A DNA stretch of 64,000 bases from Thalassospira lucentensis (GTDB lineage Bacteria; Pseudomonadota; Alphaproteobacteria; Rhodospirillales; Thalassospiraceae): the NCBI RefSeq assembly GCF_011806425.1, contig NZ_JAATOV010000002.1, positions 310,001 to 374,000 of the forward strand. The letters run 5' to 3'. Numbering within the stretch: position 1 is the stretch's first letter; the number at the start of each line of letters is the position of its first letter. Positions 49,923 through 58,667 of the stretch are shown in pieces. A model generated the notes under the pieces. It ran no database searches, was not told the DNA's origin, and saw only the letters and a program-made list of their open reading frames with translations. The position numbers and the translations under genes were made by a program.

Positions 49923-51164
49923 ATGGCTCTTAACATCATTTCCAACTACGCAGCAAATGTTGCCCATCGCAACCTGACGAATTCAGACCAAATGGCGACC
50001 CGGTCGCTGTCGAAATTATCATCAGGTACCCGCGTTGTTTCCGCACGTGATGATGCGGCCTCGATGGCGATTGGTGCGCGTTTGAATTCCGAAGTTCAGG
50101 CTCTTAAAACTGCCACCGTCAACGTTGGTCAGGCCAACTCAATGTTGCAGATTGCCGATGGCGGCATGGCAACAATTGACGATATGCTGGTTCGGATGAA
50201 AACACTTGCGGTTCAGGCATCATCACAAAACCTGTCGGTTGTCGAACGTGGCTTTGCCTTTGACGAGTTTTCAACGCTCCGTGAAGAACTTGACCGCGTT
50301 GCCGCTTCGACAAAATTTAACGGTGTTCAGCTTTTATCCGGCCAGACCATTCTTGGCGTAAACCCGGGTGTTTTTGGCGCTGGTAACGCTGCCGCTGATC
50401 TCGGTGCAGATTCTGGTTTTGTCACCTTCGATATCGCATCTGATGCAACCGGAGTCGCAGACACCAACACAGTTACCCTCGATATCGCAACGGCTGGCGG
50501 CAAGACCATCATGACAATGGCAAACGCCGCAACCGGCCTCTCGCAGTCGATTGACGTTTCAGATTACCTTGCTGGTGGCGCTAAAGTAATCACGGGTTCG
50601 CAGACCGATACCCTGTCCTTTGGACAGTTGGGCATCAGCGTCACACTGAACTCTAACTTCACAGCCACCGCAACAGCTGGAATTGACAGCGGCACAGATG
50701 CAGCCACTCTGACGATCGCTGAAGAGACCGGCGCTGCGGCTTCCCTGACCTTTAAAGTTGGATCGGGTAACAACCCAGCCCAAGATGATCTGCAGTTCGA
50801 TCTGACCGTCACCACGTCCACCACATTAGGTACACCTGGGGGCAACAAGCTATCTGACGTTGCAAGCTTTGCCACGGCCGGAGACGCCAGTGCGGCAATT
50901 GAGGTCGTTTCCGACGCGATTGACATGCTACAGACCGCACGCTCAGCCGTCGGTGTTGGGCAGAACCGTCTGGACTTTGCGTCAAAAAACCTTGCATCAT
51001 CGATTGAAAATAACGAATCCGCGCGTTCGGTTCTTCTTGACTTGGATGTTGCCTCCGAGATGACCCAATTCACCTCGAAGCAGATTTTGGTGCAATCGGG
51101 TGTCGCAATGCTCGCCCAGGCCAACCAGATGCCACAGAACCTTCTGCGTCTTCTGCAGGGCTAA
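49923..51164 (+). CDS. Flagellin, copy 1
   Basis: A 413-residue filament protein. The conserved N-terminal D0/D1 part reads MALNIISNYAANVAHRNL and SLSKLSSGTRVVSARDDAAS. The C-terminal part ends SKQILVQSGVAMLAQANQMP QNLLRLL. The middle (about 165-330) is the variable surface domain. The ATG at 49923 with CAGGAGGAG upstream is chosen because MALNI is shared with the other copies. It is the only flagellin with a sigma54-type promoter and is followed by a strong terminator. Its middle domain is unusually similar at DNA level to copy 3. Confidence 0.98.
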   Translation: MALNIISNYAANVAHRNLTNSDQMATRSLSKLSSGTRVVSARDDAASMAIGARLNSEVQALKTATVNVGQANSMLQIADGGMATIDDMLVRMKTLAVQASSQNLSVVERGFAFDEFSTLREELDRVAASTKFNGVQLLSGQTILGVNPGVFGAGNAAADLGADSGFVTFDIASDATGVADTNTVTLDIATAGGKTIMTMANAATGLSQSIDVSDYLAGGAKVITGSQTDTLSFGQLGISVTLNSNFTATATAGIDSGTDAATLTIAEETGAAASLTFKVGSGNNPAQDDLQFDLTVTTSTTLGTPGGNKLSDVASFATAGDASAAIEVVSDAIDMLQTARSAVGVGQNRLDFASKNLASSIENNESARSVLLDLDVASEMTQFTSKQILVQSGVAMLAQANQMPQNLLRLLQG

Positions 51165-51233
51165 GCCAGCCCCGCTTAAGAGGATAGCAAAAGGAATATA
51201 CTTTGGGATCGCACGACCCCAAACACAAACGAA

Positions 51234-51264
51234 CCCCCTGCTTTTCGTCAAGCAGGGGGTTTTT
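51234..51264 (+). terminator. Terminator of flagellin copy 1
   Basis: A ten-pair perfect stem (51234-51243 with 51250-51259), six-base loop, then five T residues. Confidence 0.92.
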
Positions 51265-51781
51265 CATTGATCAAAACGAAGGTGCCTGACCTTGACTTGA
51301 AGAAGCGCCAAATCGGTCCGGATCAAAACTCTCTGTCGCCATGCATGACGAGGTTCCGCGGCGCTTGATATTTGCCGGTTTCCGATTGCCATCATATCTG
51401 ACAAGACAATTAAACGTGCGGAAAAATTGGCATTTGGCACTGTCTGACGACCGCAATCTATAGTCACACGAAAAGCTGAACCGCATTTGTCAGAAAAAGC
51501 TTCCCAAGCGACACACGGCTCCCCGCGATCAACTCTGCGGAATGAACATGACAGCCCCCCTTATCGCATCGCAATCCCGCCAATATCCGGCAACGAATCG
51601 ACTGTTTTTTTTGAGAAAAAGGAAGTTCTCGGCTTAAGACGTTACTCCGCATATCACTCAATCAAGGCGCGTACCCCCTAAAAAAATCAACTCAAGGTTT
51701 ATTTTTAATAATAAACTTTAACGTGAGCATCGTGATTCCTAATCATTTGTTTAAAAAAGACAATTTTTTCGAACTCCCTTC

Positions 51782-51810
51782 TAGACAAACCCACAATCAC
51801 AAGCTTAGAT
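51782..51810 (+). promoter_or_regulatory. Putative housekeeping-type promoter of flagellin copy 2
   Basis: TAGACA (51782-51787), 17 bases, TTAGAT (51805-51810). The -35 region CTAGACAA recurs upstream of the decayed flagellin and as CTCGACAA upstream of copy 3. The -10 box is weak. No GG-N10-GC sigma54-type site was found here. Confidence 0.45.
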
Positions 51811-51836
51811 TGCAATTGTAAGCGGCTCCTTATTTT

Positions 51837-51902
51837 GACCAGTTAGGTCTTAAACGAGCCGATCTGGCAAAGATGCCAGTCCTTCGCAGCTCACATAGCT
51901 GC
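51837..51902 (+). promoter_or_regulatory. Structured leader of flagellin copy 2 mRNA
   Basis: Three consecutive stem-loops: GACC/GGTC with loop AGTTA (51837-51849), CTGGCA/TGCCAG with loop AAGA (51864-51879), and GCAGCT/AGCTGC with loop CACAT (51886-51902). A TAGGAG ribosome-binding site follows. The first stem has the same AGTTA loop as in copy 3, but with the arms exchanged (GGTC/GACC), which supports a real RNA structure. Confidence 0.6.
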
Positions 51903-51930
51903 TGTGACCTATCCATGTAGGAGAACTAAA

Positions 51931-53166
51931 ATGGGTCTTAATATTATTTCCAACTATGCCGCCAATGTGGCACACCGTAACCTGAGCGCTTCTGACGAGG
52001 CTGCAACGCGCTCCTTGTCAAAACTATCTTCAGGTACCCGCGTTGTTTCTGCGCGTGACGATGCGGCATCGATGGCAATTGGTGCACGTTTGAATTCCGA
52101 AGTTCAGTCACTTAAAATGGCGACCGTGAACGTTGGCCAGGCAAACTCAATGCTCCAAATTGCCGATGGTGGCATGGCGACCATTGATGACATCCTGGTC
52201 CGAATGAAAACGCTTTCGGTACAGGCTTCGTCCCAAAACCTGTCATCTGTCGAACGTGGCTTCGCCTACAGCGAATTTGACACCCTTCGCGACGAACTTG
52301 ACCGTGTTGCTGACTCGACCAAATTCAACGGTATTCAGCTTTTGGCCGGCAAAGATGTTCTCGGCATTGATCCGACTGTATTTTCTGCTGGTGCAGCCGA
52401 TATTGGTGCGGCAGCCGGTTTTGTGTCATTTGACATCGCATCCGATGCAAATGGTGTTAAAGCTGCCGATGAAGTGACCGTCGATGTTACCACCACCGGC
52501 ACCACAACTGTGATGACATTGACAAACTCCAACACGGGGCTATCACAATCGATAGACGTGACGGAATTCGCCGCTGGCGGTGATAAAGCACTCACAGGAA
52601 CTCAGACAGACAAGTTGTCCTTTGGACAATTGGGCATCACGGTTACGTTGAACGCGAACTTTTCAACAACGACCGTAGGCGCAGGCATCGACAGTGGCAC
52701 AGACGCAGCAACACTGACGATCGGTGCTGACGCCGGCGCAGCACCAGAGCTGACCTTTAAAATTGGCTCCGGCAATGATGCCACTCAGGACGACCTGAAG
52801 TTCCAACTGACCATCACGAAATCTACGACGCTGGGCACGGCCGGAGGCCAAAAAATCTCCGACATCACCAACTTTGATGACGCGGCTACGGCAAGTGCCG
52901 CAATTGAGGTCGTTGGCGACGCGATTAGCCAGCTGCAAACAGCACGCTCGGCGGTCGGTGTTGGCCAGAACCGTCTTGATTTCGCAAGTAAAAACCTTGC
53001 ATCGTCAATTGAAAACAACGAATCAGCTCGTTCTACATTGCTTGATTTGGACGTTGCAGCCGAAATGACCAGCTTTAGCTCCAAGCAGATTCTGGTTCAG
53101 TCGGGCGTCGCGATGCTCGCCCAAGCTAACCAGATGCCGCAGAACCTTCTGCGTCTGCTGCAGTAA
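51931..53166 (+). CDS. Flagellin, copy 2
   Basis: A 411-residue flagellin. The start is MGLNIISNYAANVAHRNL, one residue different from copies 1 and 3. The D0/D1 regions are near-identical to the others, while the central domain (about 160-330) is the most divergent of the three (FSAGAADIGAAAGFVSFDIA; ADEVTVDVTTTGTTTVMTLT). TAGGAG precedes the ATG. It has its own promoter, structured leader and downstream hairpin, so it can be expressed separately. It may supply an alternative filament segment; that is inference. Confidence 0.98.
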   Translation: MGLNIISNYAANVAHRNLSASDEAATRSLSKLSSGTRVVSARDDAASMAIGARLNSEVQSLKMATVNVGQANSMLQIADGGMATIDDILVRMKTLSVQASSQNLSSVERGFAYSEFDTLRDELDRVADSTKFNGIQLLAGKDVLGIDPTVFSAGAADIGAAAGFVSFDIASDANGVKAADEVTVDVTTTGTTTVMTLTNSNTGLSQSIDVTEFAAGGDKALTGTQTDKLSFGQLGITVTLNANFSTTTVGAGIDSGTDAATLTIGADAGAAPELTFKIGSGNDATQDDLKFQLTITKSTTLGTAGGQKISDITNFDDAATASAAIEVVGDAISQLQTARSAVGVGQNRLDFASKNLASSIENNESARSTLLDLDVAAEMTSFSSKQILVQSGVAMLAQANQMPQNLLRLLQ

Positions 53167-53182
53167 TAGATCTAATCGAATT

Positions 53183-53206
53183 GGGATGAGGATGTATCCT
53201 CATCCC
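53183..53206 (+). terminator. Hairpin after flagellin copy 2
   Basis: A ten-pair stem (53183-53192 with 53197-53206) with a TGTA loop, 17 bases after the stop codon. A diffuse T-rich stretch follows. The GGATGAGG arm resembles the terminator of copy 3. Confidence 0.75.
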
Positions 53207-53309
53207 ATATTCGTTTTATTACCCGGACATAAATGGTCAAGAATGCACGCCTTGAAGGGCAGAGTTAGAAAACCCATCGAACCGTGCCATTCTTCGCCCC
53301 TCAAAAAAG

Positions 53310-53336
53310 ATCCCCGCCATTGGTGGGGATTTTTTG
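53310..53336. terminator. Second intrinsic terminator downstream of flagellin copy 2
   Basis: ATCCCCGCC and GGTGGGGAT form a stem with one G-U pair (53310-53318 with 53322-53330), flanked by A-run and T-run. It could back up the first hairpin or end a short transcript from 53207 onward. Confidence 0.75.
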
Positions 53337-53950
53337 ATTCAACACAGCCAATTAGTTACAAAGAAAAATCGGAGCGCTACATCATTCATGCGCCCCTCCG
53401 AAAGCATTGGCGTTAAGACGGGCAGCCGCCCTTTTATCTCCCCCCTCCAAAAACAATCAGCACATTCGGCAAATATCTTCGGGCAGATATTGCCGCCCCC
53501 TGGCACCCCAGATATTGCGCAATTTGCAACATTTACCGCATTGCGCGACCAGCCATCCCCGAACTCAGAGCCTGATTATTCTCGTCACTGTCAAATGCAG
53601 CAGCGCCTGATGTTTTTGCGCGCCTGAAACAACTTTCCCCAAACCCGAATCACCCTTCCACGCAATCAACAGAATATATTGGCGCCCAAAACCACAATTA
53701 AAAAGCATCATCAACGCCACCGTAACGCCCTGAAACGCGATTATGCTTGAAAAACAACAACCTATCCTATCGTACATGTTTTTCAGCAGGTCACGCCTCG
53801 TCCTCTTTGTTGGAAACGAATCGATTCCCCGATTACATCAATTTAACCATGAATTATAAAACCTTCACGCGCATTTCCATCAAAAACACACCCAAAATCA
53901 ACCATAAATGTCTTTTATTTTCAATACATTAGAACAACTTAAAATTAGAC

Positions 53951-53979
53951 TCGACAAGAAATGCATACTTGAGTATAGT
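53951..53979 (+). promoter_or_regulatory. Sigma70-type promoter of flagellin copy 3
   Basis: TCGACA (53951-53956), 17 bases, TATAGT (53974-53979): five of six matches in each box. Predicted transcription start near 53986 gives a leader of about 108 bases. Confidence 0.65.
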
Positions 53980-54002
53980 TCGCCACATGCTTTGAACCGC
54001 TT

Positions 54003-54065
54003 GGTCAGTTAGACCTTGCAAAAGCAGTTTCGGTTTGATTGCCGATTTTTGGTGGCATGTGCCAC
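54003..54065 (+). promoter_or_regulatory. Structured leader of flagellin copy 3 mRNA
   Basis: A small stem GGTC/GACC with loop AGTTA (54003-54015) lies about 17 bases after the predicted start. A perfect stem GTGGCA/TGCCAC (54052-54065) follows about 28 bases before the start codon. Then comes CTATCCAAGTAGGAG, nearly the same as ahead of copy 2 and the decayed copy. Confidence 0.6.
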
Positions 54066-54093
54066 AGCGAGCTATCCAAGTAGGAGATACATC

Positions 54094-55332
54094 ATGGCTC
54101 TTAATATCATTTCCAACTACGCAGCAAACGTTGCACACCGTAACCTCAGCAACTCTGACGAAATGGCGACCCGTTCGCTGTCTAAACTGTCGTCAGGTAC
54201 TCGCGTTGTTTCCGCACGTGATGATGCCGCATCGATGGCAATTGGTGCACGTCTGAACTCCGAAGTTCAGTCGCTTAAAATGGCGACCGTGAACGTTGGT
54301 CAGGCCAACTCAATGCTGCAGATTGCCGACGGTGGGATGGCAACTATTGATGACATCATGGTTCGGATGAAAACGCTTGCTGTGCAGGCTTCTTCTGAAA
54401 ACTTGTCGTCTGTTGAACGTGGCTTCGCCTTTAGTGAATTTGACACCCTTCGCTCGGAACTTGACCGCGTTGCGGACTCGACCAAATTTAACGGCATTCA
54501 GTTGCTGTCAGGGCGCGATGTTCTTGGCGTAAACCCAACCGTATTTGGTGCTGGTAACGCAGCAGCGGATATCGGTGCTGACTCTGGTTTTGTCGCCTTT
54601 GATATCGCATCTGATGCAACCGGGGTCGCAGACACCAACACAGTTACCCTCGATATCGCAACGGCTGGCGGTAAGACCATCATGACAATGGCAAACGCCG
54701 TAACCGGCTTGTCTCAGTCTGTTGATGTTACCGAGTATCTCGCCGGTGGCGCCAAAGAAATCACGGGTTCGCAGACCGACACCCTGTCCTTTGGGCAATT
54801 GGGCGTCAGCGTTACGCTGAACTCTAACTTCACAGCCACCGCAACAGCTGGCGTTGACAGCGGCACGGACGCAGCCACTCTGACGATCGCAGCTGAAACA
54901 GGTGCCGCAGCGTCCCTGACCTTCAAAATTGGCTCGGGCAATACTCCGGCACAGGATGACTTGACCTTCAACCTGACGGTCACTAAGTCGACCACTTTGG
55001 GGTCGGGCACAGGCTCCAACCTCTCTGATATTGCCAGCTTCGCGACAGCAGCAAACGCAAGTGCTGCGATCGGTGTCGTCAGCGACGCAATTGACCAACT
55101 TCAGACGGCGCGCTCCGCGGTCGGTGTTGGCCAGAACCGTCTTGATTTTGCAAGCAAAAACCTTGCCTCCTCGATTGAAAACAACGAGTCCGCTCGTTCA
55201 GTTCTGCTCGACCTGGATGTCGCGGCCGAAATGACCAAATTTACTTCCAAACAGATTCTGGTTCAGTCGGGCGTTGCCATGCTCGCCCAAGCCAACCAGA
55301 TGCCGCAGAACCTTCTGCGTCTGCTGCAGTAA
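54094..55332 (+). CDS. Flagellin, copy 3
   Basis: A 412-residue flagellin starting MALNIISNYAANVAHRNL and ending SGVAMLAQANQMPQNLLRLL. N- and C-terminal helices match the other copies. The central domain is close to that of copy 1 (SDATGVADTNTVTLDIATAG occurs in both). The ATG at 54094 with TAGGAG upstream is chosen because of the shared MALNI. It is transcribed from a housekeeping-type promoter and ends at a strong terminator. Confidence 0.98.
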   Translation: MALNIISNYAANVAHRNLSNSDEMATRSLSKLSSGTRVVSARDDAASMAIGARLNSEVQSLKMATVNVGQANSMLQIADGGMATIDDIMVRMKTLAVQASSENLSSVERGFAFSEFDTLRSELDRVADSTKFNGIQLLSGRDVLGVNPTVFGAGNAAADIGADSGFVAFDIASDATGVADTNTVTLDIATAGGKTIMTMANAVTGLSQSVDVTEYLAGGAKEITGSQTDTLSFGQLGVSVTLNSNFTATATAGVDSGTDAATLTIAAETGAAASLTFKIGSGNTPAQDDLTFNLTVTKSTTLGSGTGSNLSDIASFATAANASAAIGVVSDAIDQLQTARSAVGVGQNRLDFASKNLASSIENNESARSVLLDLDVAAEMTKFTSKQILVQSGVAMLAQANQMPQNLLRLLQ

Positions 55333-55352
55333 TAGAGCCATTAACCGCCTTG

Positions 55353-55383
55353 GGATGAGGGCTCTGCCCTCATCCTTTTTTTT
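55353..55383 (+). terminator. Terminator of flagellin copy 3
   Basis: A nine-pair perfect stem (55353-55361 with 55367-55375), five-base loop, then eight T residues. Confidence 0.93.
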
Positions 55384-56053
55384 ATCTTGGCTATTTTTTT
55401 TCGCCAAGAAACAGATGACAGCACCTACCGCCGCTTAAGATTGACTTGCGATATAATGTCGCTCGTTAAATCGACCTTACAGTCGGCATTTTCTGCTCGC
55501 CCCATCGGCGCAGATCAATTTTTTTGAACTAAAAAGCCCCTTCATCAGGATACTTTAGCAACTAAACCGCCCTTCTTAGGTCTAAACGGACATTGAAAGA
55601 AGACGGGTGATGCAAGTTACCAAGATGCAATCTTGTTTTATCCAATGGGCGACAGTCGGGCAAAATCCGGTTCGGGTACCAGAAGATTTCGAATACATAT
55701 CTCGAAATTTATCGAAGACAAAACACCCTTGAACCGGACTATCGAACTCTAAGCTTAAATTGAATATGCGTCGATATTTGCTATTTTTGGATGCGCAAAT
55801 TACGCCACCAAATTCGAGCACTAGGCAACGCGTATAATGCAGCCTGCTCAACAGCAGCCAACATCAACCATTAGTATAAAATACTGGTGTTAACCATCAA
55901 AAAAAGCTAGACAAATACTTAATTAAGATATAGTTTAATAGCAAGTAAAAGTATCTTTAGAGATCAAGAAGAACTTTGAAGATCTGCTGGTAGATGATCC
56001 AGCCCTTCGAATGGCACGAAGCCGTTCTGAGCGATCCAAGTAGGAGACACGTT
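55384..56053. other. AT-rich region with decayed flagellin promoter and leader
   Basis: 670 bases. A TAGACA/TATAGT pair at 55908-55934 matches the copy 3 promoter, but with a 15-base spacer. Stem-loops ATCT/AGAT (55953-55964) and GAATGGC/GCCGTTC (56009-56027) and the sequence GATCCAAGTAGGAG follow. These are recognisable remains of a flagellin leader. No other gene recognised; an open frame at 55582-55851 (minus) was not accepted. Confidence 0.6.
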
Positions 56054-56284
56054 ATGGCTCTTAATAGAATATACAGTTGCGCAGAAAATGCTGCATGTAA
56101 TATCTTTGTGAATGCAGGTGAAATGGCTCAACGCTTGCGTGGGCGATCACTTTCAGCCATGTGCGACGTTGCGCCTTCCGAGGCCTTGGGCGCCCGCTCA
56201 AATTCCGATATTCCATCACCTAAAACACCGGCAGCAGAACACACTGTGTCTATTGCCGCAATACGGCTAAACCAATCGGGTTAA
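56054..56284 (+). pseudogene. Decayed fourth flagellin gene, N-terminal fragment
   Basis: An open frame of 76 codons starting MALNRIYSCAENAACNIFVN, which lines up with MALNIISNYAANVAHRNLSN of the intact flagellins. Further matches are GEMAQR (EMATR), EALGARSNSDIPSPK (MAIGARLNSEVQSLK). Many substitutions hit invariant positions, cysteines have appeared, and the frame stops where the intact gene has another 330 codons. The ribosome-binding region TAGGAGACAC is intact. The C-terminal helices needed for filament assembly are missing, so it cannot make a filament protein. It could still be transcribed ahead of flaG. Confidence 0.85.
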
Positions 56285-56344
56285 GGGTCACCTTTTCCCG
56301 GCTTTCGTGTTATCTTTTACCCAAAGATCGAATAGGAGGGTCAA

Positions 56345-56716
56345 ATGGAAGTTGTTAACACATTTACGTCTGGCAGCGCGCCAGCTCAGAGTGCCAAGCT
56401 TTCTTCTCCGGCCCTCTCTAAGCCCACGAGCAACGCCAGCGACCAAGCAGATTTGATGCCCGCTGTTTCGCAGAAAATTGACACCGGCCCCGCGGCAAAG
56501 CTGCAGCAAGCCCTTGCCAATCTCGATATTCCGGAAATTGCGGACAACGATGCACGGGTTGAACTTAATTTCAACCAAGACACAGGTCGCGTCGTTGCGA
56601 AAATAACCGACCGCGCAAGTGGCGAAGTTCTCCGCGAACTGCCGTCCAAGGAACTGCAGCAACTGTTTTCCCAGATGCGTGAATATCTTGGCAGCGTTGT
56701 CGACACAGAAATTTAA
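56345..56716 (+). CDS. flaG: FlaG-family protein
   Basis: A 123-residue protein. The N-terminal half is low-complexity and polar. The C-terminal half is the FlaG domain (ARVELNFNQDTGRVVAKITD, ASGEVLRELPSKELQQLFSQ). FlaG proteins affect filament length and are commonly encoded just before fliD, as here. AGGAGGG directly precedes the ATG. It follows the decayed flagellin by 60 bases and may be transcribed from that gene's old promoter, since no other promoter was seen. Confidence 0.9.
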   Translation: MEVVNTFTSGSAPAQSAKLSSPALSKPTSNASDQADLMPAVSQKIDTGPAAKLQQALANLDIPEIADNDARVELNFNQDTGRVVAKITDRASGEVLRELPSKELQQLFSQMREYLGSVVDTEI

Positions 56717-56736
56717 AGAGGCGATTGGGCCCCAAT

Positions 56737-56752
56737 CGGCACGCTTATTGCT
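56737..56752 (+). promoter_or_regulatory. Sigma54-type promoter of fliD-fliS
   Basis: CGGCACGCTTATTGCT: one mismatch in the -24 box, perfect TTGCT, GG-N10-GC spacing. It is 79 bases upstream of the fliD ATG, the same distance as for flagellin copy 1. Confidence 0.8.
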
Positions 56753-56830
56753 TGTAGTAAAATCAAGTAATTGATGAAACCGCAAGTGTGATCGCGACAG
56801 CCCGATGAGAGCGCCCAGGGAGCTAAACCA

Positions 56831-58606
56831 ATGAGCAGCTTAAACTTAAACAATATATATGTTGGCGAAAACGGTCGCATCCAGCTTTCTGGCGGCTCCT
56901 CCAACATCGATTTCGTCGACACCGTCGACCAGATGATCGCTGCCCGGCGCATTCCAGCCGATACACTTGCAAAGCGTATCGAAGGGAATGACGACAAGCT
57001 TGCTGCCCTTAAAGAATTGAAGACACTTTTCAGTACGCTAAAAGAGACGATGGCAAACCTTTATGGTGCCACAAGTTTTGACAATTCGAAAAACATATTC
57101 GAGTCAAAGCAGATCTTTGCGTCCTCTGATGGCACCGATGCATCCTCACTGATTGGCGTTGCGGCTTCCAACGCGGCGGACACGGGTAGCTACGCATTCC
57201 AGATTGATCAAATTGCCTCGAACCATAAGCTTTCAAGCAACACACAAGCTGTCGCCGCAAGTGGCGACATCACGGCGCTTGCCGGCACAGGCGAATTTAC
57301 CATCAATGGCGGCGCTGGCAGCGCCAGCATTACGGTGAATGCTGGCGATACGCTTGAAGATATCCGCAACAAAATCAATAACGTCAAAGGTAACACCGGC
57401 GTTCAGGCGTCTGTTGTCAAAGTATCAGCCACTGAAAGTACGATTATTTTCTCATCGATGGAGGAAGGCGTCGAAAATCGCATGTCGTTTAGTGATGATA
57501 GTGGTTCGTTTCTTCAAAACCTTGGTGTTCTTACCGACCCAACGACGATTAACGCGACTAACGTAATTGACGAAGGCGTTGATGCACAGATCAAGCTTGA
57601 CGGCATCACCGTTACGCGTGGATCAAATGAGTTTTCTGATCTGATCGAAGGTCTATCGATTAGCCTTTACGACGCGGATCCTGGAACAACTGTGACAATC
57701 GGCGTTGAACAAGACCTTAATCAAGCGAAAACAGCGATCCTGGATTTCGTCGACGCCTTTAACGCTGTCCAGACGTTTATTAACGAAAAAACGTTTGTTG
57801 ATCCAACAACCGGCAAAAAATCAGAAGATGCGATTCTTCTTGGAAACTCTGCCGTCAAAACAATTGAATCGACGCTGCAACAGATCGTTGGCTCTGTCGC
57901 CCAAGGTGTGACGGATCGCGCAGGGAAAGACGACTATATTATCTTGGCCGAAATTGGGGTCGATTTTGTTGACTACGCCAAAACTGCTTCAGATCCCCTA
58001 CTTAATAATACTTTGGAACTTGACGAAACGGCCCTGAACAAGGCGCTGCTGAACAATCCAAACGAAGTGATGGAACTGTTTATGTTCCGAGGAAACTCGG
58101 ACAATGGCGACTTGACGATGACCAACTTCAGCAAACAGTCCAAAGCAGGTACGTACGAGTTTAACATTGATGCCGCCGCAGGTGAGATCAATGGCGTAAC
58201 GTATGATTATTACGACACGCAAGGTAACCTTATTGAATCAGGTCTGACTGCGACAGTTGAGGGCAACTCGATCACAACGGCAGATGGCTTGCGTATGTTC
58301 TACAGTGGCGATGGCAACAACTCTGACACCGCCAAAGTAACAACCAGTCTTGGCATTGGTGCGCAATTCCATTTTGAAATTGAGTCCATCCTTGATAGCG
58401 AGGAAGGCACTTTAACGCAGGCCATCTCTGAACTTGAAACCAAGAACAAATCCTATGCAGACAAGATCGAAAAGATCGATGATAGCCTTGCACGTCAACG
58501 GGAAGTTCTTATGGATAAGTTCATCGCGATGGAATCCGCCCTTGCGAAAATGAAGAATATTCAGAGTTCTCTCGATGAATTGATGGCTGCTGGTAAAGAA
58601 AAGTAG
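56831..58606 (+). CDS. fliD: Filament cap protein FliD (HAP2)
   Basis: A 591-residue FliD. The N-terminal part has NIDFVDTVDQMIAARRIPAD and ALKELKTLFSTLKETMANLY. A Flagellin_IN motif lies at about 150-235 (NAGDTLEDIRNKINNVKGNT). The C-terminal coiled coil ends in VLMDKFIAMESALAKMKNIQ and LDELMAAGKEK. FliD caps the growing filament and folds flagellin. Longer than enterobacterial FliD (about 470). GGGAG precedes the start. fliS follows by 61 bases. Confidence 0.96.
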   Translation: MSSLNLNNIYVGENGRIQLSGGSSNIDFVDTVDQMIAARRIPADTLAKRIEGNDDKLAALKELKTLFSTLKETMANLYGATSFDNSKNIFESKQIFASSDGTDASSLIGVAASNAADTGSYAFQIDQIASNHKLSSNTQAVAASGDITALAGTGEFTINGGAGSASITVNAGDTLEDIRNKINNVKGNTGVQASVVKVSATESTIIFSSMEEGVENRMSFSDDSGSFLQNLGVLTDPTTINATNVIDEGVDAQIKLDGITVTRGSNEFSDLIEGLSISLYDADPGTTVTIGVEQDLNQAKTAILDFVDAFNAVQTFINEKTFVDPTTGKKSEDAILLGNSAVKTIESTLQQIVGSVAQGVTDRAGKDDYIILAEIGVDFVDYAKTASDPLLNNTLELDETALNKALLNNPNEVMELFMFRGNSDNGDLTMTNFSKQSKAGTYEFNIDAAAGEINGVTYDYYDTQGNLIESGLTATVEGNSITTADGLRMFYSGDGNNSDTAKVTTSLGIGAQFHFEIESILDSEEGTLTQAISELETKNKSYADKIEKIDDSLARQREVLMDKFIAMESALAKMKNIQSSLDELMAAGKEK

Positions 58607-58667
58607 TTCACTTTTGACCGCCATACCTGCACACTAGTGCGATGCGCTATAGACTAAGGAGTGTCTC

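Larger units (their letters stand above)
51165..51930. other. Intergenic region between flagellin copies 1 and 2
   Basis: 766 bases: terminator of copy 1 at the left, then about 500 bases without recognisable genes, then the promoter and structured leader of copy 2. Short open frames in the middle have no family features. Confidence 0.55.
53207..54093. other. Intergenic region between flagellin copies 2 and 3
   Basis: 887 bases. It contains a second hairpin terminator (53310-53336), about 600 AT-rich bases with no recognised gene, and the promoter and leader of copy 3. Confidence 0.55.

Noticed and set aside
55582..55851. Minus-strand open frame of 89 codons between flagellin copy 3 and the relic
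   Set aside because: AT-rich region, no family signature, no good ribosome-binding site.
58625..58660. CTGCAC-like sequence ahead of fliS as a separate promoter
   Set aside because: Neither box matches the consensus with correct spacing, and fliS is close enough to fliD to be co-transcribed.
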